Assembly (NCBI RefSeq): GCF_003473485.1
Contig: NC_053049.1
Span: 13,020,001 to 13,084,000 of the forward strand
Source of the DNA: Medicago truncatula
Lineage: Eukaryota; Streptophyta; Magnoliopsida; Fabales; Fabaceae
Direction: 5' to 3'
Length of the DNA stretch: 64,000 nucleotides
The stretch's first letter is position 1; the number at the start of each line of letters is the position of its first letter. Both the position numbers and the translations under genes were made by a program. This document shows, piece after piece, positions 12,701 through 24,000 of this stretch. The notes beneath the pieces were generated by a model. That model did not search any database. It saw only the letters and a program-made list of their open reading frames with translations, and was not told the DNA's origin.

Positions 12701-13433
12701 AGACGCTTTACTCGGGATCCAAGGATCAAACCATTAAGGTATTTCTAATTTTTAGCAATACGGAGTTAGATCTGTGAATATTTTGTGGTATTTTGTTCTT
12801 TTATATATGTTTTGTTTGAGAGTTATTTGTTATTGTTTAATTCAGCTATGGGACCTTGACACATTTGAGTGTACAACAACACTCAATGCACATACAGACG
12901 CAGTCACGTCCCTTATTTGTTGGGACAGATACTTGTTATCCGGTTCATCTGATTTCACCATCAAAGTCTGGTATAAAAACGAAGAGGGGGCTTTGGAAGT
13001 GGCATATTCACACAATGTGGAAAATGTAAGTTACTATGCTTGTATGTATAGCAATCAAATTGATTAGAGGTTGTTCATATTTTTTATTCTGATTATTATT
13101 ACAGGGTGTTGTTGCACTCTCTGGGATGACCGATCCAGATGATAAGCCTATAATATTCTGCTCTACCAGAGACAATTTAGTCCACCTATTTGAAATGCCG
13201 TCGTAAGTAAATTTGCAACCTTCACCGATGCGCTGTTATGTAAACTTGAACTGGCTTTGACTTGACCGTGACTCTACATTTACAGATTTGAAGAGAGGGG
13301 TAGATTGTTTGCAAAGCAAGAAATTGGATTAGTTGATATAGCCCCCGGTGGAGTCTTCTTCACTGGAGACGGAACTGGTTTACTGACAGTTTGGAAATGG
13401 TTGGAAGAGTACAAGGTTGTAGCCTCCTCTTGA
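9746..13433 (+). CDS. CCCH zinc-finger/WD40-repeat protein (ZFWD type) with internal duplication
   Basis: ZFWD proteins have one or two CCCH fingers before a WD40 propeller and probably bind RNA or act in protein complexes. Exons, all GT-AG and in phase: 9746-10546, 10632-10817, 10927-11043, 11148-11300, 11401-12000, 12118-12303, 12396-12497, 12586-12738, 12846-13025, 13105-13202, 13286-13433; 907 residues. Order: CCCH finger 1 (CX7CX4CX3H, residues about 17-33), a repetitive PKHNT linker, a partial WD40 set (exons 2-4 and the start of 5), a second PKHNT linker, CCCH finger 2 (CX7CX5CX3H, HSW after it), then a full WD40 set ending EEYKVVASS. Exons 2-4 are duplicates of exons 6-8, introns included. 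Exon 5 fuses WD40 sequence in frame to linker sequence. The exon joins are well supported; that one transcript spans both halves is inference. Confidence 0.85.
10060..10540 (+). repeat. Coding minisatellite, 84-bp (28-residue) units
   Basis: About six degenerate units of 28 residues in exon 1 of the CCCH/WD40 gene, each containing ASLPKHNTK followed by a LNTKTGD-like and a AAQVTD-like segment. The period is a multiple of three, so unit gain or loss keeps the frame. The repetition also produces long open shadows on the opposite strand. Confidence 0.85.
11490..11870 (+). repeat. Second PKHNT coding repeat block
   Basis: Five to six less regular units in exon 5 of the same gene, with the core VVEASLPKHNT. 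The spacing between cores varies, and several units are internally shortened. It is homologous to the linker repeat in exon 1. Confidence 0.8.
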
Positions 13434-13760
13434 CTAACGTTAACAATGTTGATTGCGGGATAGCATGTTAATATACGGATTTATATTCATGTTATGGCAG
13501 AATTCTAAGATTAGGTGGGATGCATTTTGGATTGTTTAACATTTTTTGAAACTGTTTTTAACTTGAAGGAATTCCCTGAATTTTGTTCAAAAGCACACTG
13601 CTTTATGCAATAACTCTCCGTGCTCCTGAGACTGATTCCTTGAATGACACAAGTAGTAAGCTAGCATATCTGAATTGGTTAAGGGAATAGTTCAAGTTTG
13701 GAGGAGGGCTGTAAAAATCTGAGTAAAAAGAGGCATTACCTAAAAATTGTATAAAAAAAA

Positions 13761-13912
13761 GTTCGTGTGCCCGAAACTGGACGAACAGTTCCTGTGCCTG
13801 AAACTGGAGGAACAATACAAAAAGTTCGTGTGCCCGAAACTGGACGAACAGTTCCTGTGCCTGAAACTGGAGGAACAATAAAAAAAGTTCCTGTGCCCGA
13901 AACTGGAGGAAC
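13761..13912. repeat. 63-bp minisatellite, about 2.4 units
   Basis: Units start at 13761, 13824 and 13887, exactly 63 bp apart. Each has two half-units with the core GTGCCCGAAACTGGA or GTGCCTGAAACTGGA, so a subperiod near 30 bp is also visible. Confidence 0.9.
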
Positions 13913-14490
13913 ATGTTTAGAGTGTGCTCCTCAGAACAGCTCCCACCAGTAAACCTTTGAATTTTGACTCGGAATCATGGGAAGGATATGCTAGTAAGCT
14001 AATTGGATAAGTTCATCGATAGGTAATGGAGTTAATTCTATTTTTGTATGAGGCAGATCACACACACACACAAAGTTTATAGGGAATCATGTCAGGTTAA
14101 TCGCATAACTGTGCCAATTTTCTAATTCAAAATCACTACCTGGTTCTGAAATTCTGCCATAAAATGAATATAGTCAGTATCTTAACATGCTTTTATGCAA
14201 TCCTTTAGTTAACAATGTCAATGTAATGTGAGTGATCCTTTCAGTATTAGGCAGAAGGTCACACAAGTCAATGTATTCAAAAATACTGATTGTAAAAACA
14301 AGTTATGTATATATGAAAGAGCAATTTCAGTTCCATTTTTCGCTCTCTTCTGCAGTTTTGTTATATATTAATCAGAGAAATTCCAATTACATGTTTCTTT
14401 CTGCTGCAGTTTCTGCTGTTAGTTCGTTGTCATTTTTATAAAAAGCAGTTCATTTTAAATAGAAATTTCCAATTCCATTTTTCTCTTATT

Positions 14491-14597
14491 TTTCTGTTAG
14501 TGGCAAAAGATAACTTAAAGATAGAAGTGAAAGACTATACAAATTTTCTGTTAGTGGCAAAAAATAACTTAAAATAGAAGTGAAAGACTATTCAAAA
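14491..14597. repeat. Tandem duplication of about 53 bp
   Basis: TTTCTGTTAGTGGCAAAA starts at 14491 and again at 14544, each time followed by ATAACTTAAA and AGAAGTGAAAGACTAT. There are few differences between the copies. Confidence 0.85.
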
Positions 14598-14891
14598 GCA
14601 ATATACTAAGATAAAAGGAGATTTAGTTTTGTTGCAACTTTTTTATGAGTTGAGTAAATTGACAATGTTGGTTAGATAAATAACATTCTTTGTATAGAAT
14701 TTTGACTAAACATGTTTTTGTCTGATCAAATTTGTTCACCCTCAACAAATCATCAATCGAGTAACATGCATAATACACCTTCTAAGTTCTGACATTACTT
14801 GACTTCGATCAACACCATGCAGTGTAACAACTACTTTATCCTCCAGATTTTTTGCTTTTCGCGTTGAGAGAGAGACATCATGATAGATGTG

Positions 14892-15262
14892 TAAAATGGA
14901 ACTCGTTCAATCAAAATTGCACCATTCTAAACGTTGATGAAGGTTGCCTTAACAACCCTATAAGAGCTGGGTTTGGTGGTTTACTTCGTCACCCTTGTGT
15001 GTCTCGGCTCTCAGGGTTCTCGGGGTTCATCCCAAGATCCTCTGAGATTCTTTATGTTGAGCTTCATGCTACTCACCGGGGGCTTTTATTGGCTAAGCAG
15101 TTGAATCACCATGTTGTTTTTTGTTTCGCAAACTCTTCTTCGTGTTGATCTCCCTCAAGACCAAACTCTAAGATTTAACAAGTATTCTAATTTGATCCAA
15201 GAAATTAAAGGTCTTCTCCATCAAGATTGAAATGCTCGCATCGCTCACACCCTTCAAGAAAG
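14892..15262 (+). mobile_element. LINE relic: RNase H-like domain, copy 2
   Basis: Same element as 5990-6530: TCAATCAAAATTGCACCATT, then LNVDEGCLNN, AGFGGLLRHP, ELHATHRGLLLAKQLNHHVV. It has a stop at about 15146 and is cut off soon after the IKGLLHQD-like region, where other sequence begins. It is slightly closer to the family consensus than the first copy. Confidence 0.75.
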
Positions 15263-16249
15263 AAAAAATTGTATGCAGCTATACGTTGTTTTGAATCACA
15301 TTCATTACTTAGAAATTAAAGGATGCAAATTACATAACAAAATCAACTATGGACAATGTCATACATCGATTTTAGATCAACTATAACGATCAACTGCATC
15401 AAATCCAAATCAACAAACCTCTGTTGTTTGACTCTGTCCAGCTTCTGTCATGTTTATAATTTATAGTTTTAAAAACATAATTTATAGTTTTAAAAACGCA
15501 CTCATTTCACATTTTGCCATCGATTTTAAAATTAATTGAACACTTGGTTAAATTCTTTTGGTTCTCTTTGAACCCTGATAATGATGTCATATCTACCCTC
15601 TTTCGTTGTTTACGTTTACAAGGGTCGTTCAAACTTTCTGTTTTTTTATTTTAACTGATAAACAAACTAAAGACGGTATTTGTTCAAACAAATATTAAAC
15701 AATAAATTGAGACTTAGAACTTAATTGAGCACGTTGAATGACTTAAAATTTGAGCAAAATCCCTATATTCCTAAGCAAGTATGCCAATCGACAAAAAAGG
15801 AAGAAAAAAAATATGTCAGGCCCTGAACTTGTTGCCAAAACCTTATGTATATGACAATGACAGTTTGATATTAATCATCCTGCTTCAATTCGATTGTTTC
15901 TAAAAATTGACCAACAGTCAAAGAATGAAGATCCAATATGAACAAGTTGATAAGTCCTTGCAGCAGTGTTTAAGTAACAAGGGGATAGCTAAAGATTGAT
16001 ATGCAGTAAGCAAAGTATGCAAATGTTAATTTGTTAATACAATACATGTTTTTACATCTTTTGCCAAAAGACAAAGTATAATAGCAAAATATGATATCTG
16101 TGAAACTAGAGTATTCAGTGCATATAGCATACTAGGCTATGTAAGTTGATTCAGCAATTTGATAGCCAAATTGTAATCAGCAAGGTTCGCCATGACTCCA
16201 ACGATTGTTTTTATTATATTACTTCATCAAAAATTTGATAACCTACAAG
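15263..16249. other. Spacer and probable URM1 3' UTR
   Basis: AT-rich, no gene recognised. The part nearest 16249 should be the 3' UTR of the minus-strand URM1 gene. A short duplicated piece, ATAATTTATAGTTTTAAAAA, occurs twice near 15455-15497. Confidence 0.45.
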
Positions 16250-18679
16250 CTAACCACCATGCAAGGTTGATATAAAGACCACCACATCTTTCTCTTCCAG
16301 TGTAGTACTTAGTTGACCGCTTAGCTCCCAATCACAATCATTCACAAGGACGAGAACTCCAGGCCGACTGCAAGACAAATCACAGGCAGAAATAAATAGT
16401 TCAGGAACCATGTAATGATAACATTACACATTTTATGCATCTGGCACTTCAGTTATATGTAATCTTATATCAACATATCAAAGGATAGACTCTAGAACGG
16501 ATAGCAAGTGATCAGAATTCAGAATGATCACCCTAAGGTGTATCACACCAGAACATATGTCTCTAACAGACTGTAACCACTCTAACTTACTCAACTGGGA
16601 ACTGTCAGTCATCTAGGGCGTGTTAACTGACATGTGTCAGTTAACTAGAGGTAGTTAAATTGAGAATTCAGTTAAATCAGAAAAGCAAAAGCTCTCTAGA
16701 TTCATGAAAGTACAAACTCTATTATGGTATCAGAGCCTTACGTTTCGGAGCACCGATTATTTATATACACGCACCAAGCCCAATATTATTTGGTGTGAGA
16801 ATTCGGAAAAAGCCAAGTCCCGCATAGAAAATATACGACTCTTGATAGAGTGGCACCCCTCACCTTACAAACCGGTTTTGTAAGGATGAGTTAGGCCAAA
16901 TATAAAAAATAAAAAAAAATAATACCTAATATAGTATTAATGAGGCCCAACTTAAGCACAATCATTCCTTTCTATTAAATTTCTCCGTTGACCACAGAAA
17001 AACCTTTCATGGGTGTTAATGAGGAACACAATAATAATTACCAAGAAAAAGGATCATCTAATAGAAAGCTTATCGACTAAGGGAGCAAGTGCCCATCATT
17101 CAATCATTTAGGTTCAAATAATGGTGCACTCGCTTGGATAAAATTTACTGTGGCTACACCCTTAATTACTCACTTAAAAATAAGCTCACTCTAGAGAAAT
17201 AACTTTTAACTAATGATACATGATTCAAGTGTATTTATATCATCAAGCTTACACAGTATCTCCTTTCATGAACATTTCGGGCCTCTCCTTAATCAAGTTG
17301 GTTCGCACCCAAGAAAGCAATCCTTTCATGGTTAACTGAAAAGCATGAAGAGAATCTTATAAAAATGCCAATCCTAGAAGTATGTTGGAAAAAAATCATA
17401 GACCAATAATTCTTTAAGTCATATACTACCTTGTCTTCTTTATTTTGTTGCTCAAATTCAACATTGACATTGTGAATCTTCTTGGAGTCGCAAAGAAGCT
17501 CCAAACCCCCGCTGCATGTTTCAACCATTTTAACCAACCAGACAAAAATTAAATTTCTAATTTCAGATATAGATAACTACATCAAAACAAAATGGCATAT
17601 TAAACATAAGTACAAAGAAACTGAATAAGATAAAGTGGAAAATTCCAAAACCAAAATAACTGTATAATTTAAGCACAATAGTAATTCCGACAATATTGGA
17701 TTAAGATATTAGCATGCCTATAGCAATAGAACTTAGTTTAGGTTTGAATTACTCTTCTGATTCTAACACAACACAAAAGTCTGTACACTGTGAAAATCAT
17801 AACTAAACTCTAACAAGACCTATGAAGTACGGAAAGAAACACCAGACATGACGCTAACACCAACACGCTAAAACCGATAAAAATTTAAGAAAGTGACATA
17901 ATTATGTGTAATCATGTGTCTGTGTCGCGTTGTGTCGGTGTCAGACATGTGTTGGATACACACCTAATCTGAGGAGTGTATGTGCTTCATAGAACAAGAC
18001 TGAATAGTTTGACCCTATGAAGCACGGACACTCCTCGGATCAGGCGCTTGTCTGACACCGACACATATAATTACATTGAATTATATGATTTTCTCAAATT
18101 ATTAGCAGTGTCGTGTCCGATGTCCGTGTCTGTACTTCATAGGTTTTGACCAAATGAACCAGTGAACCAACTATGTAATTAGTTCAAATAACATGTCAAA
18201 CCAGTTATATCAATCAACTTAAGTTACTCAATTTGACTCTCTGAACTATCACTCTCATCAAATAGGGCCCGTTTGAATTAGCTTATTTTAGAGCTTATAT
18301 AAAACAGCATATGCAAATAAATAAGTTTTTATGTATTATTTATAAGTTTTTAAGGTAGTTTATGAAAAAACGGTTTATGAAGATACAATTTCCGTTAGTG
18401 AGAGCTTATAAATTAAAATAAAAGCTTATTTATTTACATAAGCTATTTTTCATAAGCTTAAAATAAGCTCAAACCAAACGGGGCTATTAAAATCAACTAA
18501 AAGGTTCATAAACTATGAAAAATACATCAATTTAGTCCCTAAACCATGGTGAAAAAAACCAATTTGTTAAGTTAATTCCTAAGTTAGTTTTTGTAGTTTT
18601 TTGAATTAACAAGTTACAAGCAGAGAATTATAACAAGTGAAATAAGATAAACTTACCCAAATTCAAGTGTAAGCTGCAT
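16250..18679 (-). CDS. URM1: Ubiquitin-related modifier 1
   Basis: Small beta-grasp sulfur carrier. In the known pathway it is activated as a C-terminal thiocarboxylate, donates sulfur for 2-thiolation of wobble uridine in cytosolic tRNAs, and can be conjugated to proteins. Minus-strand exons in transcript order: 18679-18657, 17511-17430, 17335-17253, 16367-16250; 306 nt, 101 residues, the usual length. The protein starts [17 protein letters not shown], continues with [20 protein letters not shown] and [19 protein letters not shown], and ends [11 protein letters not shown]; the terminal Gly-Gly is the reactive end. The first coding exon is only 23 nt. Introns 1 and 3 hold several MITEs and a retrotransposon remnant, so the locus is about 2.4 kb for a 306-nt CDS. 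Residues 26-35 ([10 protein letters not shown]) are the least conserved part. Identity is secure. Confidence 0.96.
16500..16905. mobile_element. LTR-retrotransposon remnant in URM1 intron 3
   Basis: TGGTATCAGAGCC at 16725-16737 is the classical initiator-Met tRNA primer-binding site, just after what should be an LTR end. About 80 bp later comes CCTCACCTTACAAACCGGTTTTGTAAGG, in pieces typical of legume LTR sequences. No gag or pol sequence follows, so this is a fragment. Confidence 0.6.
17820..17992. mobile_element. hAT-like MITE, CTATGAAG family, copy 1
   Basis: Ends CTATGAAGTACGG and GTGCTTCATAG are inverted repeats. AACAAGAC stands on both sides (17812-17819 and 17993-18000), an exact 8-bp target duplication as made by hAT transposases. 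There is no coding capacity. It lies in URM1 intron 1. Confidence 0.85.
18015..18142. mobile_element. hAT-like MITE, CTATGAAG family, copy 2 (inverted relative to copy 1)
   Basis: Starts CTATGAAGCACGGACAC and ends TGTACTTCATAG; its left half corresponds to the right half of copy 1, so the two lie in opposite orientation about 22 bp apart. Flanks GTTTGACC and GTTTTGACC fit an 8-bp target duplication with one extra T. Confidence 0.75.
18265..18485. mobile_element. MITE with GGGCCCGTTTG ends
   Basis: GGGCCCGTTTGAATTAGCTT at the left is matched on the right by the reverse complement AGCCCCGTTTGGTTTGAGCTT. The inner part is rich in AAGCTTATTTA-type motifs in both orientations. It lies in URM1 intron 1. 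The target duplication is unclear. Confidence 0.75.
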
Positions 18680-18983
18680 GTTGAATGATCCCGTTTATTG
18701 AGAAACCCCAAAACCCTAGAGAGAGAAACGATCGAATGATGAGAGAGGAATAAACTCGAACAGTGAGAGATGAAAGGGGAATTCTTCGCAATGTGTAAGC
18801 CTTTAAGGTGCGTTCAGATTTCTTTGAAAAGAATCAAAGAAAACGATGTCGTTTTACGGAATTTTTTTATTTTAAAAATATTGTTATTTTCGTAGGCTAG
18901 GATAATCTCCTTAATGTATCCGAACTTTAAAATAAATTTAATTGCGAACTTCGTTTGTTTAAATATAATCTAACGTTTGTGTT

Positions 18984-19440
18984 CGTAACCACGATGGAGA
19001 TTGGATAGCTGGTTTTTCTCATTATGAAGTTGGAAATGATGTGTTATTAACCGAGTTACGTGCTATGCAGATATGTCTTGATTTTTGTAGTAAAAAAGTT
19101 ATGTCAACATTATTTGTGAGTGATTGTTTGGAAGCAGTAGACCTGATTATTGATGGTCGTAATCATATCTTGCACACTTATGCTACTGACATCCTTCATA
19201 TTAGAGATGGTTTACATGGAAATGGAAATACAACATTGGTGCATGTTCATAAGGAACAAAATATGTGTGCAGATTTTATGGCTAAGGAAGGATCACATGT
19301 AAAAGGTGCTCTGCTCATTGGAACTGCCCTCCGTCTGACACGGAATCTCTCATCCTGAGAGATAAGCTTGGAACTTAATTTCGTCTCTCCCTTTTTTTCT
19401 TTTTCTTTTTGCCTCGTTACTTTGTAACACTACAAGAAAA
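18984..19440 (+). mobile_element. LINE relic: RNase H-like domain with T-rich tail
   Basis: The open frame from 18984 to 19358 reads DGDWIAGFSHYEVGNDVLL, then TELRAMQICLDF, FVSDCLEAVDLI and HVHKEQNMCADFMAKEGS: the last three quarters of a plant RNase H-like domain, without its first Asp motif. The frame is intact over this part but there is no plausible gene start. The tail matches the relic at 8393-8580. Confidence 0.75.
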
Positions 19441-19649
19441 AAGAACCTAACGTTTGTGTAACAATTTTTTTTTAATGAGAAATGTTAGTTATTATTGTTA
19501 TATTAGTTTTCTCTACTTTTTTTATATTTGAACTCAAGACATTCAACTTTTTATCTATTAAGTAAAATCAGTTGAGTTACTCAACCGCAAAGAATTTTTT
19601 GTTACATGCAATTTGAAAGACTTGTTCTTGATCAGTTTCAAAGCAACGT

Positions 19650-20470
19650 AATATTACGGTGTTTGACCAACATGATCATTTAGCAAGTAAAACTTTGAGC
19701 ATGTATGATCACGAATAAGATCACCAAAACTTTCTAAGTTGGAATCTAGAAATATCATGTCATCAACATTAAAGGCTACTGAATCCACACTAGGTCGTAG
19801 CCAAGTGACGATATGAGGAAGCTGTTGAACAATGTGAGAGACAACAAAAGCAAAATCTTTCAAGACATGATGTAGAAGAGATAACCTTTTAGTGTCAATG
19901 TCTTGGACAAAATGCTTAATATCCTCAAAGATACATGATAGTGGGTCAATGGGGTCAATATTTGAAATAACTTATTTCATCCAAGTACACATAGTATCTC
20001 GATCCCCCACTTTGAATTGGAACCCATCCATATGGAGTTCAATATAGTTTTGTAGAGTTCGAAGTAGGAGATCCCTTTCGAGTAGCAGCATGTAAGACAA
20101 AAAATTTCCCAAGTAATTATCTTTAAGCACTTTGATCCATAATTTATCTTTAAGGTTAAGAGTATCCCGCACTAATTTGTCAAGGAGAGACATATTTTGG
20201 AATATACCAATATGAATATCAAGGCCACACAATCTATTGTGTCGAGTCACTTTATCTCAACTAGCCAAATAAATCTTTTGTCTTTAATTTTGACCCCTTT
20301 CACACAAATCTAAGTGCAACTCTGTCAAAATAATCATAAATAGATTGAGAATACCATTGGATTTGCATCTCTTAAGAAGGTATAGAGTTAATAACAACAA
20401 TAGCAAGAACCAAACTACCAAACTTATTGAGGAGCCTCCCATTCCAAGAAAGTTAAATTTGACTTCACAC
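19650..20470 (-). mobile_element. LINE relic: end of reverse transcriptase region and start of RNase H
   Basis: On the minus strand, from 20470 down: a degenerate IYLASWDKVTRHNRLCGLDI, NMSLLDKLVRDTLNLKDKLW, FQFKVGDRDTMCTW, then after a gap WLRPSVDSVAFNVDD. This is the order in plant LINEs between the reverse transcriptase and the RNase H domain. Stops and frame changes show that it is inactive. Confidence 0.75.
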
Positions 20471-21049
20471 GATCAACAACATCCACAAAGTCTTGTCGAT
20501 TAATGCACTTGTCGTCTTTTCTAAGATAACGCGAAGTATATTCTAAGTATTGGTGAATTATCTTATAAACATCTGATAAAAGATTTTTTAAAATTTTTTA
20601 AAATTAGCTCAAATACTTTGTGAGTACGTATGTACAAATATAAAAAAAGTATTGATGTCTGATATATATCCAATATATATACGTCTCTATATGTATCCGA
20701 ATTATATAACCCCAATTAAGCACAAAAGTTCTCCAACCCTAATGATAAACATATTGAGTCTTTTCCTTGTCTTTTCTTGGTTTATTTTCCCTTTTTTCCC
20801 CTTTTGTAACAAAAAAAAGAAACAAACAAATTTTCCCCTATCTTTTATAAAATTAAAACAGAAAAATGAATGGATTTAACATAAAAATTGGATTTAGATT
20901 CAGTCTGTCCAAAATCTGAAAAGTGAAAACACATTACCACTTTTAATTATATTGAAAATCCAAACACAAACCTTAAAAACTAAACAAATAAAACAAAACA
21001 AAATCATCATTCTCTGATTCATCAAACACCAAAGAGAATCAGAGAAACT
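20471..21049. other. GET3 upstream region
   Basis: AT-rich sequence with T and TA runs. It should hold the GET3 promoter and 5' UTR (ATCAAACACCAAAGAGAATC just before the start codon), but no single element stands out. Confidence 0.45.
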
Positions 21050-24000
21050 ATGGAAGATCAACCACTACCAGAAGGAACATTACAAAACATCTTAGAACAA
21101 GAAACCTTAAAGTGGGTTTTCGTTGGTGGCAAAGGTGGTGTTGGAAAAACAACATGCAGTTCCATTCTCTCTATTCTTCTCGCTTCTGTTCGTTCTTCTG
21201 TTCTCATCATATCAACCGATCCTGCTCATAATCTTAGCGATGCTTTTCAACAACGATTCACAAAAACCCCTACTTTGGTTAATGGTTTCTCCAATCTCTA
21301 TGCTATGGTTTGTTTCACTCTCTCACTCACTCTTACCCTTTTTGAAATTTTCAATTTTTTCATTGCGAAAGTGTTGAATTTTGCTTCTTGTGGTGATTAA
21401 TTGAACCCCTTTTGTTATTTTATGAATTTCATCATAACCCTGTTGTCAATTTTCAATTTTTGTTATCTGTTAAGAATAATTGAACCCTTTTTATTTTTTT
21501 ATGAATCTGAGTATGGCCCTTTTTTCAATTTTCAATTTACTGAATCCAAAAGTGATAAATTTTGCCTCTTGTGGTGAAGAATTGAACCCCATTTATTTTA
21601 TTTTTATGAATCTGAGCATGTCCCTTTTGTCAATTTTTGAATCCAAAAGTGATGAATTTTGCTTCATGTGGTGAATAATTGAACTCCTTATACTTTTTAT
21701 TTTTTATGAATCTCTTTATAACCCTTTTGTTAATTTTCATTTTTTGGCTTACAATACTGTTAAATTTTGTTTCTTGTGGTGAATTATGGAACTTCTTTTA
21801 TTTTTTTATGAATCTGAGCATGCCCCTTATGTCAATTTTCAATTTTTTTCATCCAAAACTGTTAAACTTTGTTAATTGTGGAGAATAATAATTGAACACC
21901 TTTTATTATTTTTAGGGTTAATAGTGTTTTTCACCCCAGTAATATATGTCATTTCCAGTTTTCGTCCCTATAAAATTTTCGGTTTGATTTGTGTCCTTGT
22001 AAAATTTTCATTTTCCGGAAAACACCCTTAATAGGCTATTTTCTAGAAATTTTGGTTTTTGAATGGCCTATTAGGGGTGTTTTTCGGAAAAAAAATATTT
22101 TACGAGAATATAAATCAACCCGAAAATTTTATAGGGGCGAAAACCGGAAATGGCATATACTACAGGGGTGAAAAGCACTATTAACCCTTATTTTTATTTT
22201 TATGAATTAGATTTTAGCATGACCCTTTTGTCAATTTTTGATTTTTTGTCTTAGAAAACTGATAAATTTTGTTTCTTGTGGTGAATAATCGAACCCCTTT
22301 ATTTGGGATTGGTTTGTATAATTTTGTTATGTGTTGTGATGTTCTGTTTTGTAGGAGGTGGATCCTACAGTTGAGCATGAAGATATGAGTAGTTCTGATG
22401 GGATGGATAATTTGTTCAATGAGCTAGCTGGTGCAATTCCTGGAATTGATGAGGCTATGAGCTTTGCTGAGATGTTGAAGTAAGGATTCTTTGACTTATA
22501 AGTTATAATCTTATTGAACATGTTTTTATTTTTTTCCTTCTGACTTTAGAATTAGTTTTTGAGGTATGTGAATGTTTGATGTTTACCATAGATTAGACTG
22601 ACTTAGGGTGAAACGTTTGGGACATTTCGGTGATTTGAGTTAAAGACGGGTTGATGATAATTGTATGTAATAGTTTTAGAAAATGTTTGTTATTACCCTA
22701 ATCGGAACTTTTGAAAACACGTATGTCGAAACAACACTAGAGAGAAAGAGAGAGAGCTGGTGTAGCACCTAAAGTAGAAAAGATGGTGGAAACTAGGCTT
22801 AGGTGGTTTGCGTATGTAGACAGAACACCTGTGGATTATATAGTAAAGAGAGTAGATTAAATGCTAGAAAAACTATAAGAGAAACTAGTAAGATCTAGAG
22901 ATAAATGAGTTGGGTAGAAATATGATATATGTTAGAACTTTATGGTGTCGTTTGATCCATGTAGCCGATCCCAATTAGTGGGATAAGGCTTGGTTGTTGT
23001 TGTATCCTGAAAATAGATACCGAGGTTGATGTGTTTTTTACCATATCTTTCGTTAGCTAATTTTTTTATGTAAGATACACAATTCCTTTTTGCATGAATC
23101 CTACTATGCCTATGAATATGATACCCTGCTGTCCTGCACTCTCCTGTGGCCTCTGATTGCTGCCTCTTTCGTTGTAGTGCTTTGCTTCTTCTTCATCTTT
23201 ACTTTACCTAGGCAGGCATGCAAAACAAATTATTTTAACTTAAGACGATCTCCCAACGTAAACTTGTGAAGATAAGTTTTCAAGGAGCAAAAAGATATCT
23301 ATTAGTCCTTATTTATTGCTTGTTATCTGGAGGCTTTAGATTAATCTTGAGGTTTTTCTCGTGATTATTTATGGGAAAACAATAGCCTTTGATGAGTATC
23401 AATATCATATCTCCACACCAAGTCATCGTCGTGAGTTATCACATTCGTATCTGGTGGTGTGATGGCAAACACATGTCATAGAAAATTGATTTCTCTTGGG
23501 AAATTAAGACATGGGAATTGTAAATTATTTCACACACAAAATAATAGGGTACATTAAAAATTCCTATCATAATTCATAAGTCTCTGAGAAATCTTTGAAA
23601 AATTCTGTAATAAAGGGTTAGTTATCCTTATCGCATAAGTAAAAATTGTTTTGTCAGCATTCAAGCATTTACTGATTTTCTATGATTGATTCGTCTAGAA
23701 ACCCGTTAACCAAGTATGTGCTGCTCCCATAGGGATATTGAAATGTTGCTTTTCAATGCACACAACTTTTATATTGTTCAGCATGTTTTTTACTATGCTG
23801 TCAACAGCACTGTGATCACGTGCTATAGCAGTTTAGGGCTCTGCTGCGATGCAATTTCAATGCTACTTGTGGCGCGTGGTCAACGGTAGCAATGAGAGCG
23901 GCCGCTAATTGCAGCAGAGAAGGCGTTTCACAGCCGCATTTGTGTTGGAGATTGCAATGCCTTGCTTTTCTTTTTCTTTTTTTGAAACAGTTGGCTATAC

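Larger units (their letters stand above)
13434..14891. other. 3' flank of the CCCH/WD40 gene and spacer
   Basis: No gene recognised. It contains two tandem repeats (listed separately) and a short CA run near 14058. The open stretch around 13767-13952 is only the 63-bp repeat read through. Confidence 0.5.
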
